From Bacteroidia bacterium (GTDB lineage: Bacteria > Bacteroidota > Bacteroidia > J057): a DNA stretch of 64,000 nt. Of this stretch, positions 1 through 8,718 are shown in pieces. The DNA lies in assembly GCA_022760475.1 (NCBI GenBank), contig JALEFZ010000096.1, positions 186,001 through 250,000 of the forward strand, given 5' to 3'. The translations under genes and the position numbers were made by a program. Each line of letters starts with the position of its first letter. Position 1 is the first letter of the stretch. A model generated the notes under the pieces. The model was not told the DNA's origin and did not search any database. It saw only the letters and a program-made list of their open reading frames with translations.

Positions 1-2
1 GA

Positions 3-137
3 TTTAAAACTGACTTAAGCATGGCTGAACATGTACACCTATACACAAAGAAGAAGGCAAACGAAGAAAATTGGGAACTTGAACCCGAGGAAGGACCAAA
101 TCGCCAAAAATGGGAGAAGGATTTGTTTCCTAAGTAA
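3..137 (+). CDS. C-terminal end of an unknown protein (partial at window edge)
   Basis: An open frame enters from the left edge with no stop before it and ends at a TAA, giving at least 44 residues. The tail is very hydrophilic and charged (EENWELEPEEG, ending KDLFPK), typical of a soluble protein's C-terminus. An internal ATG at 21 would alternatively make a 38-residue small protein. I do not recognise the family, and too little is present to assign a function. Confidence 0.4.
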   Translation, partial: FKTDLSMAEHVHLYTKKKANEENWELEPEEGPNRQKWEKDLFPK

Positions 138-173
138 TTCTTCCTCAAATTTTGGTGAACCAATTTAGAAAGT

Positions 174-1250
174 ATGAACTTCAAGCAAATCTGCCTCTTC
201 TTCTCCCTATCGATTCAAATGCTTTTCGCCCAAACCGTTCTGGAGGCAGATGGCCCTGGAAATACCTATGAATTGATTAACTCAGTCCTTGCCCCCTCTT
301 ACAATGTCATTGAAGTTCCGGATTGTAAGCATAGCAGTTTCGGGAGGCACATAGATGAAGTCTTTGATACAGAATTGAACAAATTCGTCTTCAGGTTCCA
401 AATCCACACAGCCCAGGATGATGACAGATGCATCAAGTTTGACCGCCAGCGCAATGAAATTAAAACCTATGATAAGTCCCCCGATGAACTGCTAGGAATC
501 AGGGAAGAATGGGTGGTGTATAAATGGAAATTTAAACTGGACAGTGCCTTTCAACCTTCTTCTTCCTTTACGCACCTACATCAACTTAAGGCTGTAGGCG
601 GCTCCGAAGCTTCCATGCCCCTTATTACGCTTACAGCAAGAAAAGCAAGCCCAAACCGCCTGGAACTTCGTTATGCAGAAGCCTTGTCCCAAAGGACATT
701 AGACCAGACTCCCATAGCCCCCATGCTAGGCATATGGCTAGACGTCAAGGAGGTGGTCTACTATGATGAAGTAGGTTTAGGAAAATATGAAGTCTTGATT
801 CAAGCCCATTCCAATGGAGACACGCTTTTTCATTACAGCAATCAGGCAATCCGAACCTGGAAAACAGGTGCAGACTTTATCCGGCCGAAATGGGGAATTT
901 ACCGAAGCCTGAACGACTCATCTAATCTCAGGGACGAGGAGGTCTGGTTTGCAGACTTTTCCATTGAAGAAACAACGGCCGTAACTTCTAATGCAATTCC
1001 TTATCTTCCTGCTGAAGACTTTTATTTCTACCCCAATCCGGCAAGAGAATCCTTGTATATTTCGGATTATGCCTTGGAAAAATTCACCTCATTGAGCATT
1101 TATACGCTTGACGGCAGGCGTATTTTTGAACACCAATTGAGTTCCAAAAATGTGGCATTACCCGTATTAGGAGCGGGAATTTATATTGTGAGGTTTACAT
1201 CTGTCCATGCACAAAGCCAGCCAATAAAACTGATGCTACAAAATAGATAA
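174..1250 (+). CDS. T9SS-exported polysaccharide-lyase-like protein
   Basis: 358 residues. A signal peptide ends near AQ at about residue 20. The middle (about 25-265) has the look of a concanavalin-type beta-jelly-roll found in heparin/alginate-lyase-like proteins: alternating strands, a KWGIYRSL stretch and a terminal strand EVWFADFSIEE. From about residue 282 a T9SS type A sorting domain follows (FYFYPNPARESLYIS, then LDGRRIF, then GAGIYIVRF), so the protein is predicted to cross the outer membrane by the type IX system and be surface-bound or released. The lyase assignment rests on fold-like pattern only; no catalytic residues were confirmed, and a carbohydrate-binding role is the alternative. 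The next gene starts 4 bp after the stop, suggesting co-transcription. Confidence 0.75.
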   Translation: MNFKQICLFFSLSIQMLFAQTVLEADGPGNTYELINSVLAPSYNVIEVPDCKHSSFGRHIDEVFDTELNKFVFRFQIHTAQDDDRCIKFDRQRNEIKTYDKSPDELLGIREEWVVYKWKFKLDSAFQPSSSFTHLHQLKAVGGSEASMPLITLTARKASPNRLELRYAEALSQRTLDQTPIAPMLGIWLDVKEVVYYDEVGLGKYEVLIQAHSNGDTLFHYSNQAIRTWKTGADFIRPKWGIYRSLNDSSNLRDEEVWFADFSIEETTAVTSNAIPYLPAEDFYFYPNPARESLYISDYALEKFTSLSIYTLDGRRIFEHQLSSKNVALPVLGAGIYIVRFTSVHAQSQPIKLMLQNR

Positions 1251-1254
1251 GGTA

Positions 1255-2034
1255 TTGAACATCAAAGTCGCTCATAAGCTATTTATCAGATCCAACCATT
1301 GGAAGGAAAAGGAAGAATCTATCTGGTTCATCCATGGCTTTGCTGACTCTGGATTGGCATACAAAGAAGCCTTTGAATCTGTGTTGGATGAGCATTTTAA
1401 TCTTTTTGTGGTAGACATGCCGGGCTTTGGAGTCAGTCCGTTGAATCCTGGCTACCTTGGTCTAAAAGAACAGGCAGCACTACTTAGCACAGTCATTCAA
1501 GAGGAATCTCCCAGCACAACAAGGGTCAATATTGTTGCTCATTCCTTGGGGGGCCTCCTTGGAACCTGGATATGCCAGGAAATCACTAGTCGAATCAATT
1601 GCTTCATCAGTGTAGAGGGCAACCTGACCGAAGCCGATGGCTACTTCTCCAGTAAGCCACTGGATTACGATACGGCTGAAGAGTTTGCAACTTCATTCGA
1701 AGAAGAAATCTTCCAAAAAGCGCAGCAAGCGGAGACTTATCGGAGGTATTATAGCAGCCTGCGACTTGCAGAGCCTGAGGCCATGAGAAACTGGAGTCTC
1801 TCAAGCCAGTCATTCACCCAGGACAACAAATGTGGCATTGAATTCCGAGAGCTTACTTGCAAAAAAATTTACCTTTGGGGAGAAAGAGATACTCCTGTTG
1901 AAAGTATTCAATTCCTAAAGGACAATCAGATAGCCAATCATCAGTATGATGGCATAGGGCACTGGCACATGGTAGAAAATGCCCGGGTTTTTTATAGGGA
2001 TATCTTTCATTTTATTAAAAAAGGAAGCATTTGA
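1255..2034 (+). CDS. alpha/beta hydrolase
   Basis: 259 residues, probably cytoplasmic (no signal peptide). The family motifs are in order: oxyanion-hole HGFADSG (about 27-33), nucleophile elbow AHSLGG with Ser97, acid in WGERDTP (Asp212) and the histidine in GIGHWHM (His236). This is a complete Ser-Asp-His triad, so an active esterase, lipase or similar hydrolase is expected; the substrate cannot be read from the sequence. The start is a TTG four bases after the preceding stop; the next ATG (residue 55) lies inside the fold, so TTG is preferred. It sits between a secreted polysaccharide-active protein and an ATP-grasp enzyme, but a shared pathway is only a guess. Confidence 0.85.
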   Translation: MNIKVAHKLFIRSNHWKEKEESIWFIHGFADSGLAYKEAFESVLDEHFNLFVVDMPGFGVSPLNPGYLGLKEQAALLSTVIQEESPSTTRVNIVAHSLGGLLGTWICQEITSRINCFISVEGNLTEADGYFSSKPLDYDTAEEFATSFEEEIFQKAQQAETYRRYYSSLRLAEPEAMRNWSLSSQSFTQDNKCGIEFRELTCKKIYLWGERDTPVESIQFLKDNQIANHQYDGIGHWHMVENARVFYRDIFHFIKKGSI

Positions 2035-2091
2035 ATTGGGTGTATCTTCAAAAAACTCCTTTTCGAGAAAGATTATTAGGAAATTGAAGGC

Positions 2092-2907
2092 ATGAAGAAA
2101 ATATTGATCGTCAATGGTGAAAAATACTGGCAGGAATTTTTCCCTGGTTTTGAAGTAGTCCAAAAGTCGATTCAACATAGCTCATGGATTCTCAGGGATG
2201 GAGCATTATTCGTTGCTGACGCTGAGGGTGTAATTCAACCGGACGGCATCCTCTGGCGAGTAGGTGCGATCAAACCTTCTGCCATTCAGCAAAACGCCTT
2301 GAACCTGATAGACCTCGCCAATATTCCTTGCGTAAACTCCCCCCAATGCTTGCGTTTGGGATATGATAGACTCTCTATGCTTGCCAGAATGAAACGGCTT
2401 GGCCTCCCAGTGATTGATTTTAGCGTAGCGACCAAGGCTGTCCACCTCAAGAACCTAAAGCGGAGCTTCCCTTTTGTGGTGAAAGTGGGAAACTATCATG
2501 GAGGATTTGGAAAGGTATTGATAGAAGATGAAAAAAAATGGCAAGACATTCAGGACCTGCTATTTATCACTGAAGATTACATCAGCACAGAGCCCTATAT
2601 CCCTTACCTGAGGGACATTCGATACCTCGCCATCAAAGACCAAATCTGGGCCATGTCCCGAAGGGGGAAATTCTGGAAAGCCAATGTACAGACCACGGAT
2701 TATAAGCCCCTAGAGCCTGATGCAGAATTATCGGGGAGCTTCATGAAGTTGAAAAAGAAGATAGGCGCAGATATCCTGGCCATTGACATCCTCGAAGATG
2801 AAACAGGGAAATACCATATCCTTGAATACAATGACATTCCAGGCCTTTCCGGTTTTCCAGATCGGTTGAAAGAAATGCTTGCATCAGTTTTAAAAGAGCA
2901 GCTTTGA
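2092..2907 (+). CDS. ATP-grasp protein, synapsin/RimK-like
   Basis: 271 residues, cytoplasmic. The ATP-grasp fold is recognisable: VVKVGNYHGGFGKVL (about 129-143) is the phosphate-binding glycine-rich segment and resembles the synapsin KMGHAHSGMGKV motif; DIRYLAI (about 176) and LEYNDIPGLSGF (about 244) supply the metal-binding acid and Asn. ATP-grasp enzymes of this branch ligate a carboxylate to an amine or thiol through an acyl-phosphate. The N-terminal part (about 1-100) is the usual pre-grasp domain. The substrate is unknown. The gap to the upstream hydrolase is 57 bp, so they may share a transcript. RimK-type amino-acid ligase is the alternative label. Confidence 0.7.
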   Translation: MKKILIVNGEKYWQEFFPGFEVVQKSIQHSSWILRDGALFVADAEGVIQPDGILWRVGAIKPSAIQQNALNLIDLANIPCVNSPQCLRLGYDRLSMLARMKRLGLPVIDFSVATKAVHLKNLKRSFPFVVKVGNYHGGFGKVLIEDEKKWQDIQDLLFITEDYISTEPYIPYLRDIRYLAIKDQIWAMSRRGKFWKANVQTTDYKPLEPDAELSGSFMKLKKKIGADILAIDILEDETGKYHILEYNDIPGLSGFPDRLKEMLASVLKEQL

Positions 2908-3123
2908 TAAATCGACTCTTTGGTATAAAAGAAATTAGGGCAATAAAGGCCTTTCTATTTCGCAAAAGTTTCTTCAACTCCTTAGATTTTTGATACTTAG
3001 GATGGAATTTGTTTGATTTATACTCAAGGGATTGTGCAATCACGCTACATTCCCGGATCATACAATGTCAAACTTCCTCTTCTACTTCTTATATCCATAA
3101 ATTAATTCTAAGCCTTAGTCAAT

Positions 3124-3723
3124 ATGAAAAAGATACTAATCCTTGTATTGATAGCCCTTGGATTTTGGAGTTGTAAAAGTAATTCCGAAAATAAAAGCTC
3201 AGAAGAGAACAAAACCGAGACTGTTTCGACAGGAGAGGAGAACATAAGTGTTGAGGGAGATTTTTCATTTTTCGAGCATCGAATCTCCCTTCGGGGGGAG
3301 GAACACATTCTTTTTGTGATCCCCACAATAGATTCTACCAATACAAAATATGAGTCTAATGTCTTATTGATGAAGGGAGAGGAGGCCGTTTTTAATAAAA
3401 TTGTTAGCCTGGATACCCTCGCTAACACCATATACCGATATGAAATTTTTGCCGATAGCGTTGAATACGATAAAATTGCCACTGATTACAAACTGAATAA
3501 ATTGGTATGGCATGGGCTAAGGACATCTAATCTTTTCTTTGTTGCTTATCTCCACCCCAAATCAGGTAAAGATCCACTCCAGGTCATGTTCCAAATCTCT
3601 TATGCGGAGAAAGATAAGGGTAAACTATTTGTAAATGGTTTTACCAAAGGAAGCTATGGCGAACACCGAGGAGAAAAGAAAAGTAAGGAGAATAAAGTCG
3701 TCGGCAATCCGGAAGGATATTAG
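3124..3723 (+). CDS. hypothetical lipoprotein
   Basis: 199 residues. It begins with a short basic and hydrophobic leader ending in the lipobox GFWSC (Cys17), followed by a Ser/Glu/Asn/Lys-rich linker to about residue 45, as in many Bacteroidota outer-membrane lipoproteins. The remaining about 140 residues look like a compact beta-rich domain and end in a Lys/Glu tail (GEKKSKENKVVGNPEGY). I do not recognise a family. It stands alone, with about 215 bp of gene-free sequence upstream and no obvious promoter match. Confidence 0.7.
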   Translation: MKKILILVLIALGFWSCKSNSENKSSEENKTETVSTGEENISVEGDFSFFEHRISLRGEEHILFVIPTIDSTNTKYESNVLLMKGEEAVFNKIVSLDTLANTIYRYEIFADSVEYDKIATDYKLNKLVWHGLRTSNLFFVAYLHPKSGKDPLQVMFQISYAEKDKGKLFVNGFTKGSYGEHRGEKKSKENKVVGNPEGY

Positions 3724-3831
3724 CTTTGATCACCTACTACTTGGCCAAAAAGACTTCCTTATATCAGAATTATCCCCCTCGGATTACTTATAAATTGTTC
3801 GTATATTCTATTGGGCATAAATAAACTTAAC

Positions 3832-4679
3832 ATGTACAGGTCTCATTTAGAAGCATCCACCAGAAGTCAATCAGTAGCAGAAAATGTGGAATCCGAAGCC
3901 ATCCAACGATTTAACATCAGTGATGAGGATATGGATGACTTTTTAAATCGTAGGAAAGAAGAACGGCAAGCCGAAGTAGATAGCTTGAATAATGGGTTTG
4001 TCCTTGGAAATACTTATCAGCCTGGGCCTGTCCACCGCGGCGCACTCGGTTTAGTCAGGTCCCGTTTCGACTTGTCCGAAATAGAAAATGAGGCCCATGC
4101 AGATCATGTAGAACAGGCCATTTCAGGAAGAAGCGGAAGTCATTCAATGGATCAAGTCTCAGCTGGTGTCGGAATGGATTTATTTGGAAGAATGCTCCGA
4201 AATGTAGGCAAATTACGAGAAGATAACTTAGTAAGAGAACTGGCCAACATGGGAGGCCCAACTCATTACCTTTTGCCCCTAAAACAGACCCGAGTACGGC
4301 AGTAGGTGCAGAAAGTGCCAGCCTGAAAATAAAAGTCAACAGGGGCACTAGCCCTCACTATGACCCTAATGAAAACGCAGTATCCCTGATGAACCCTGAC
4401 CAAATGGATCAAACAGGCCATGAATTACAACATGCACATGATCATCTGTACGGGAATCTCGACCTCCATAATCCTGACCATAGAATTGCCTCTGAATTAA
4501 CAGCCTTTAGTAGGCAGGCGCAGGTTTCAAGAGACTTGACAGGAGGTCTTCCTCCTACGTTTGAAGGCAGATCCCCTGCTGAAATGGCAAGATCTTATGA
4601 AGGAAAAACCGACAAAGGCTATACAGGCACACTTGCTAGCAGTTTGGATGCTGTAAGAAGGTGGCAAGTGAGAAATTAA
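3832..4679 (+). pseudogene. frame-broken toxin-type zinc metallopeptidase
   Basis: Two frames together make one protein of about 282 residues. The first runs from ATG 3832 to a stop at 4305. The second lies in the -1 frame and is open from 4227 to the stop at 4679; translated upstream of its first ATG (4389) it gives plausible protein (PFAPKTDPSTAVGAES, then HYDPNENAVSLMNPDQMDQ) leading into GHELQHAHDH. The HELQH motif plus the downstream Glu in RIASELTAF is the gluzincin zinc-site pattern of toxin and effector metallopeptidases (compare the NleD/M91 type). The shift must lie between 4227 and about 4300. I see no canonical slippery heptamer, so a mutation or an assembly error is likelier than programmed frameshifting. 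No signal peptide is visible. Confidence 0.6.
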
Positions 4680-4709
4680 GTGTCCGATTTCATTACTCAA
4701 CCATAATAC

Positions 4710-5060
4710 ATGAACCAGGATCAAATCAACCATGCTTACAAAGAAGCCCTCAGACTTAAAAACACAAACCTATCAGAATTTGAAATCAAGGATCAATTGA
4801 TGACCATGGGTTTTTCGGAAAAAATCTCTGAAGAAGCCGCCCAGGGCATCAGCCTTGAAAGAAAAGTAGACAAAAGAAAACAAGCAAAAAGTAACCTGCT
4901 TCTGGGAGCTGTTCTTTTTACAATAGGCCTGGTGTTTTGCCTGGTGAGTGTCTTTGCGTTAGATGGAGCCTTTCTAATTCCTATTGGTTTTCTCTCTGTG
5001 GGAATCCTGTATTTGGGGGTTGGTTTCTACCGGATGACGAAATCCAAGAGCGATGGATAA
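4710..5060 (+). CDS. small two-helix membrane protein
   Basis: 116 residues. The N-terminal about 60 residues are charged and helical (EFEIKDQLMTMGFSEKIS resembles a small UBA-like helical unit), followed by two hydrophobic helices at about 62-82 and 86-107 and a short basic/Ser tail. It is likely an inner-membrane protein with a cytoplasmic N-terminal domain. It lies 30 bp after the broken metallopeptidase, and its stop overlaps the ATG of the next small gene. An accessory or immunity-like role next to the toxin-type gene is possible from position only; no family was recognised. Confidence 0.65.
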   Translation: MNQDQINHAYKEALRLKNTNLSEFEIKDQLMTMGFSEKISEEAAQGISLERKVDKRKQAKSNLLLGAVLFTIGLVFCLVSVFALDGAFLIPIGFLSVGILYLGVGFYRMTKSKSDG

Positions 5061-5178
5061 GGGCGGCAGGAATTTGCAAGCCACGAATAAAGGTCCAGGC
5101 TTTTTAGCTTTTGGGGATACCCAAACTCAACAGCGCGCTTCAGGGGATTTCTACAAGACTGGCAGTTCACCCAGCTAA
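5053..5178 (+). CDS. 41-residue hypothetical protein
   Basis: The ATG overlaps the last codons of the upstream gene (ATGGATAA region, 8 bp shared), and the stop lies 2 bp before the ATG of the next gene. This is the arrangement of a translationally coupled gene in a tight operon. The product is small, polar and Gly/Thr/Gln-rich (GFLAFGDTQTQQRASGDFY), with no signal peptide or membrane segment. Without this frame the gap would be a 120-bp hole in an otherwise gapless run. No family was recognised; random open frame remains possible. Confidence 0.4.
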   Translation: MDKGGRNLQATNKGPGFLAFGDTQTQQRASGDFYKTGSSPS

Positions 5179-5180
5179 AA

Positions 5181-5612
5181 ATGAAATATAAGTACATCAA
5201 ACAACTACATGGCCGAAGCCGCTACGGAGAGGTAGAACTGGAAATCAAGGCCATCGAGGGCAACTCGAAGATCATAGATGCATGCAGTTGGGCTACACTC
5301 AAAGAATCCTATCCAAATTTCGCAGAAAATGATGCCCTTAGGCTTTGGAAGGCAAGTGCCCTCCAGGCTTTGAATTCAATCCTTGAAAAACACATCCACG
5401 AACAATCGGTGGAGATTACCCTCAAGGATGTATCTGGAACCTATGCTGACACCCTTCCAGCACATATTGGAGCAGCAGTGTACATTGGGATTTTTGACCT
5501 GCTCGCAAGGCCTTTGAGCCAAAAGGAACTGGAGCAAATAGATAAATTTGCTGGGATTTACAGGCCTCCAGGCACTATTCCTGATTTTAGGTCTATGCTG
5601 GAAAGGCCATGA
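5181..5612 (+). CDS. hypothetical cytoplasmic protein
   Basis: 143 residues, no signal peptide or membrane helices. It begins KYKYIKQLHGRSRYGEVELE, has a central helix around ALRLWKASALQALNSILE (about 53-70), then a hydrophobic stretch HIGAAVYIGIFDLLARP and a Pro-rich end (YRPPGTIPDF). I do not recognise the family. It is the last gene of the chain of small genes behind the broken metallopeptidase, starting 2 bp after the 41-codon frame, so co-translation is likely. A folded alpha/beta protein partnering its neighbours is the most that can be said. Confidence 0.65.
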   Translation: MKYKYIKQLHGRSRYGEVELEIKAIEGNSKIIDACSWATLKESYPNFAENDALRLWKASALQALNSILEKHIHEQSVEITLKDVSGTYADTLPAHIGAAVYIGIFDLLARPLSQKELEQIDKFAGIYRPPGTIPDFRSMLERP

Positions 5613-5663
5613 GCTAAAATCATTCGTACAGAAGTATTCATAGCTAAAACCAACTGTCAATTC

Positions 5664-6182
5664 ATGGAAATCATTGTTGCCAACTACAATCCTGATTGGC
5701 CTGTAGCCTATCAGAAAGAAGAGATAAAAATAACCCAAACCCTTGGAGCTACCCTTTCCAGGAGCTACCACATCGGAAGCACCTCTGTACCTGGACTTAT
5801 GGCCAAGCCGATCATTGACATTCTGCTGGCTGTCCATGACCTCCAGGAACTGGATGACAAGTCCAGCGAAATGGCTGAATTGGGATATGAGGTCATGGGG
5901 GCATATGGCATTCCTGGTAGGAGATATTTCAGGAAGGGCATAAACCGTAGGACGCACCACGTCCACGCATTCAAAACAGGAGATTCCAACCTCAAGCGCC
6001 ACCTTGCTTTTAGAGATTATCTCATTGCCCATCCAGAAATAGCCAGGGAATACGGCCATTTGAAATACCAGATATCCCAAAATTGCGACAATGACATGGG
6101 CAAATATTGTGATGCAAAAGATCCATTTGTCAAATTACATGAACAAAATGCCCTTGAATGGTACCAAAAAGTGGGACACTAA
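5664..6182 (+). CDS. GrpB family (UPF0157) nucleotidyltransferase-fold protein
   Basis: 172 residues, the usual family length. Family signatures are present: WPVAYQKEEIKI near the start, HIGSTSVPGLMAKPIIDIL (about 37-55) and HHVHAFKTGD (about 103-112), then the C-terminal KYQISQNCDND. GrpB proteins share the nucleotidyltransferase fold, with GSTSVPG acting as the nucleotide-binding turn; the physiological substrate is not established for the family. Probably cytoplasmic and monocistronic, 51 bp after the preceding unknown gene. The family call is firm; the function is not. Confidence 0.88.
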   Translation: MEIIVANYNPDWPVAYQKEEIKITQTLGATLSRSYHIGSTSVPGLMAKPIIDILLAVHDLQELDDKSSEMAELGYEVMGAYGIPGRRYFRKGINRRTHHVHAFKTGDSNLKRHLAFRDYLIAHPEIAREYGHLKYQISQNCDNDMGKYCDAKDPFVKLHEQNALEWYQKVGH

Positions 6183-6317
6183 GCATAGCAAAAAATAGGA
6201 ATAATCATTTCAATCAGTTTCTGCCCAGCGTGTAAACGAGCATCAGATTACAGGAAGGAATCTTATCATTTTTTACCATTTTTATGATCTGAAGCAATTC
6301 TATAAACCTGAAATTAA

Positions 6318-7067
6318 ATGGAAGAAAAGAATCCAGTACTAAGCTATTTCATTGAAATTGTTATCATCATCCTTGGCGTTGTGATCGCTTTTTACCTCAC
6401 CGAATATGGCGAGCAACTTAGCCGAAACCAGAACGAAAAAGATGTCATTAATCAGATTTACTTTGAACTAAAGGATAACCTGGAGGACATGGAGAGGGAT
6501 TTTCAGGTTCATCGCATTGGTATGTATGGAAACCTCAGGGTTTTGAAGTATCTAAATGAAAAGTCTGAATTGACAGATTCGCTCATCATGGACTTTTACT
6601 GGATGGCACAGGATGAATACATTTTCCCCAACACCTCGGGCTATGAAAACCTGAAATCATTTGGCCTCAATTTAATCAAAGATGATAGCCTCCGAAACCT
6701 GATCACATTGGTCTATAACCATGACATGCCACGGCTTGAAAAGGGAAATACCCTTCATCAGGATATAAATGAGTACCTCACCCCATTTTTACAAAAGCAT
6801 TTTGCCTTCAACCAGGATACAAGCCTCAAATACACCATAACATTCAACGATTCCCTTCAGGTCAATTTTCCAGGAAAACTACCACTGGGTATCAACCGCA
6901 TGATTGGATATGTTCCGCTTGATCCCAAGGGTCTTCAAGAAAATGAAGAATTCAGGTTCCTCGCGACCAATGCCTTGGAATACAGGCTTTACAAACTCAA
7001 TTTTTATTACGGCTGTATCACCAACGTAAAGAAAACCATCAATAGAATTGAAGAAATTCGCTCATAA
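6318..7067 (+). CDS. DUF6090-like single-pass membrane protein
   Basis: 249 residues. A single N-terminal transmembrane segment (FIEIVIIILGVVIAFYL, about 11-27) is followed by a long, mostly helical soluble domain rich in acidic and aromatic residues. The opening pattern (short charged tail, E-I/V-rich helix with G-V-V-I-A, then an R-N-Q-N-E-K linker) matches Bacteroidota proteins grouped as DUF6090, recalled from memory. The orientation (N-in, domain in the periplasm) is inferred from the charge pattern. No catalytic motif is visible, and neighbouring genes give no functional hint. Confidence 0.6.
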   Translation: MEEKNPVLSYFIEIVIIILGVVIAFYLTEYGEQLSRNQNEKDVINQIYFELKDNLEDMERDFQVHRIGMYGNLRVLKYLNEKSELTDSLIMDFYWMAQDEYIFPNTSGYENLKSFGLNLIKDDSLRNLITLVYNHDMPRLEKGNTLHQDINEYLTPFLQKHFAFNQDTSLKYTITFNDSLQVNFPGKLPLGINRMIGYVPLDPKGLQENEEFRFLATNALEYRLYKLNFYYGCITNVKKTINRIEEIRS

Positions 7068-7108
7068 TTCGAAAATTTTAGCTCTTTTATAGGGAAATTA
7101 CCAAAAAC

Positions 7109-7915
7109 ATGAAAAGCACAATCCAAATCCTGTCATTCCTATCCCTGATCGGACTCTTGCTATTCGGTTCTTGCGACCTGATCAACTCCGGATCAAAGCA
7201 GGCAAATAAGGCCGAAAAGCAATCTGTTTCGGAAGACAAAGTAGGCTTAGTTAATCCAGAGCTACAAAAGTCCCTTGCTGGTTTATGGGCCTCCGAGGAA
7301 TACCAGCAACTCCTGGGTAAATATAACTCAATCCATAAAGCGGGAGAATCAGTTTCATTTTATACAGATATATTCCTTGATAAAAATGGAACACTCCATT
7401 GTACCAAACCTACCTACATGGAGGAAGATTACCTGGAGTTACATGCTGACTCTTCAGCCAGGGATTCAAAAGGAAAGCTCGTATTTAAGATTTTGTTGAT
7501 CTCGGACAATACATTGGAACTCAAGGATAGCAAGTCTGTGAGTCATCGGTTTATCAAATTAACAAGCGCGAAGGTAGCCGAATCTTTCCTTGCTCCCGTA
7601 GGCCAAGGCAGTCAAATACTTGAAAGTAAATGGTTTGCTGGAAAATATGAGGTAAGTATTGCCGGAGAAACCTTTGATTTAGAGCTCCTTGAAGACGGAA
7701 CTACCCGTACTTCCCAAGAAATTGTAAAGCTATATCCTTTTACCTATGAAGATCAGGACATCCTTCAATTCAGCTTCTCAAATGATTCCATCCAGCATTT
7801 CATCATCAAAAAACATGATGGCTCATTGATTCAACTTGAGGGTATCCATGAACTCGTAGAACTTGACCAGGTATTGGAAAAAAATGGTCGCAATGGATCT
7901 ATGAAAAAATTATAG
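7109..7915 (+). CDS. hypothetical lipoprotein
   Basis: 268 residues. The lipobox LFGSC places the acylated cysteine at residue 22, followed by an Asn/Ser/Gly/Lys linker. The mature part contains two similar beta-rich segments (about 60-150 and 165-250); each begins with a short Leu/Trp-containing strand (GLWASEEYQQLLGKY; ESKWFAGKYEVSIAG) and carries a T/K-rich central strand. They look like two copies of a lipocalin-like unit, but I cannot assign a family. It follows the DUF6090-like gene by 41 bp and could share its transcript. Confidence 0.65.
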   Translation: MKSTIQILSFLSLIGLLLFGSCDLINSGSKQANKAEKQSVSEDKVGLVNPELQKSLAGLWASEEYQQLLGKYNSIHKAGESVSFYTDIFLDKNGTLHCTKPTYMEEDYLELHADSSARDSKGKLVFKILLISDNTLELKDSKSVSHRFIKLTSAKVAESFLAPVGQGSQILESKWFAGKYEVSIAGETFDLELLEDGTTRTSQEIVKLYPFTYEDQDILQFSFSNDSIQHFIIKKHDGSLIQLEGIHELVELDQVLEKNGRNGSMKKL

Positions 7916-8006
7916 AAAATTATACTTCAAGAAATTATTGATTATCAAAATTTCTTAGATTCCCTCCATTTTCTTAGTTTAGTTGATCAGGAAAAAAATC
8001 CACAAA

Positions 8007-8699
8007 ATGAAAAACCTACTTGTAATATGCCTATGTGCGGGCTTTGCTCTTATGTCATTTACCCCAGCTCCACCTAGCCAAAACCCGGCCTTTGCCAAAG
8101 CAAAACCCCAAGCTACGGCATCAGCCGCCGAAGTGGAAGCACTTTATACTGCCCTCGCAGAAGGAAAAGCAGTTGAGCTCAAGGACTTGATTTATCACCT
8201 TAGTGAGCCTTTGATGATATCCAATCGTACTGATTTTACCCTGGATGGCCATGGCTGTACCTTCATCATGGAAAACAAGGATGCAGATGTAGTCGTGGTT
8301 GAAAACAGCTTTAATGTTACCCTAAAAAATTTCAAAGCTACCCATGTGGAGCCTGAAGGACCTATAGGATGTACAGGGAGCGTACTTCAGGTCAGGGAGT
8401 CTATGAATGTCTTAATTGAAAAATGTAAGCTGAATGGCTCAGGTATCATCGGAGTTACAACCTACAATACCCAGAACCTAAAAGTTGTCAGTAATTACAT
8501 CTACAACAACAGCAAGTACGGTGTACTATTCGATGGGGAAACAAGCATTGAAATCAAAGAAAACATCTTCGAGAATAATGGTCCGAGTGGGGATTCTCAT
8601 GTAGTGAAAGCCCTTAATGCTTATTTAAGCGAAGTTGAGGCCATTCCTGCAGGTACCAAGCGTGATGGCATCATGTTGTCGGGCAACGTTTTCAAATGA
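8007..8699 (+). CDS. secreted right-handed beta-helix (NosD-like) protein
   Basis: 230 residues from the ATG chosen here; a TTG 24 bases upstream is less likely because the ATG directly precedes a clean signal peptide (KNLLVICLCAGFALMSF). The mature chain shows repeated parallel-beta-helix rungs: NVTLKNFKATHV, NVLIEKCKLNGSGIIGV, NLKVVSNYIYNNSKYGV and SIEIKENIFENNGPS, the 22-24-residue periodicity of pectate-lyase/NosD-type right-handed helices. Such proteins bind or cleave polysaccharides or stabilise surface structures; no catalytic residues are identifiable. A strong hairpin terminator follows. Confidence 0.8.
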   Translation: MKNLLVICLCAGFALMSFTPAPPSQNPAFAKAKPQATASAAEVEALYTALAEGKAVELKDLIYHLSEPLMISNRTDFTLDGHGCTFIMENKDADVVVVENSFNVTLKNFKATHVEPEGPIGCTGSVLQVRESMNVLIEKCKLNGSGIIGVTTYNTQNLKVVSNYIYNNSKYGVLFDGETSIEIKENIFENNGPSGDSHVVKALNAYLSEVEAIPAGTKRDGIMLSGNVFK

Positions 8700-8718
8700 T
8701 AGCGGAAAGATTGATTTG

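Noticed and set aside
4255..4300. Programmed -1 frameshift site in the toxin-like gene
   Set aside because: CCTTTTGCCCCTAAAAC has no canonical slippery heptamer in the reading frame; a mutation or error is a simpler reading.
7929..7956. Weak hairpin AAGAAATT / AATTTCTT after the lipoprotein gene
   Set aside because: Only 8 A/T-rich pairs and no T-run; not strong enough to call a terminator.
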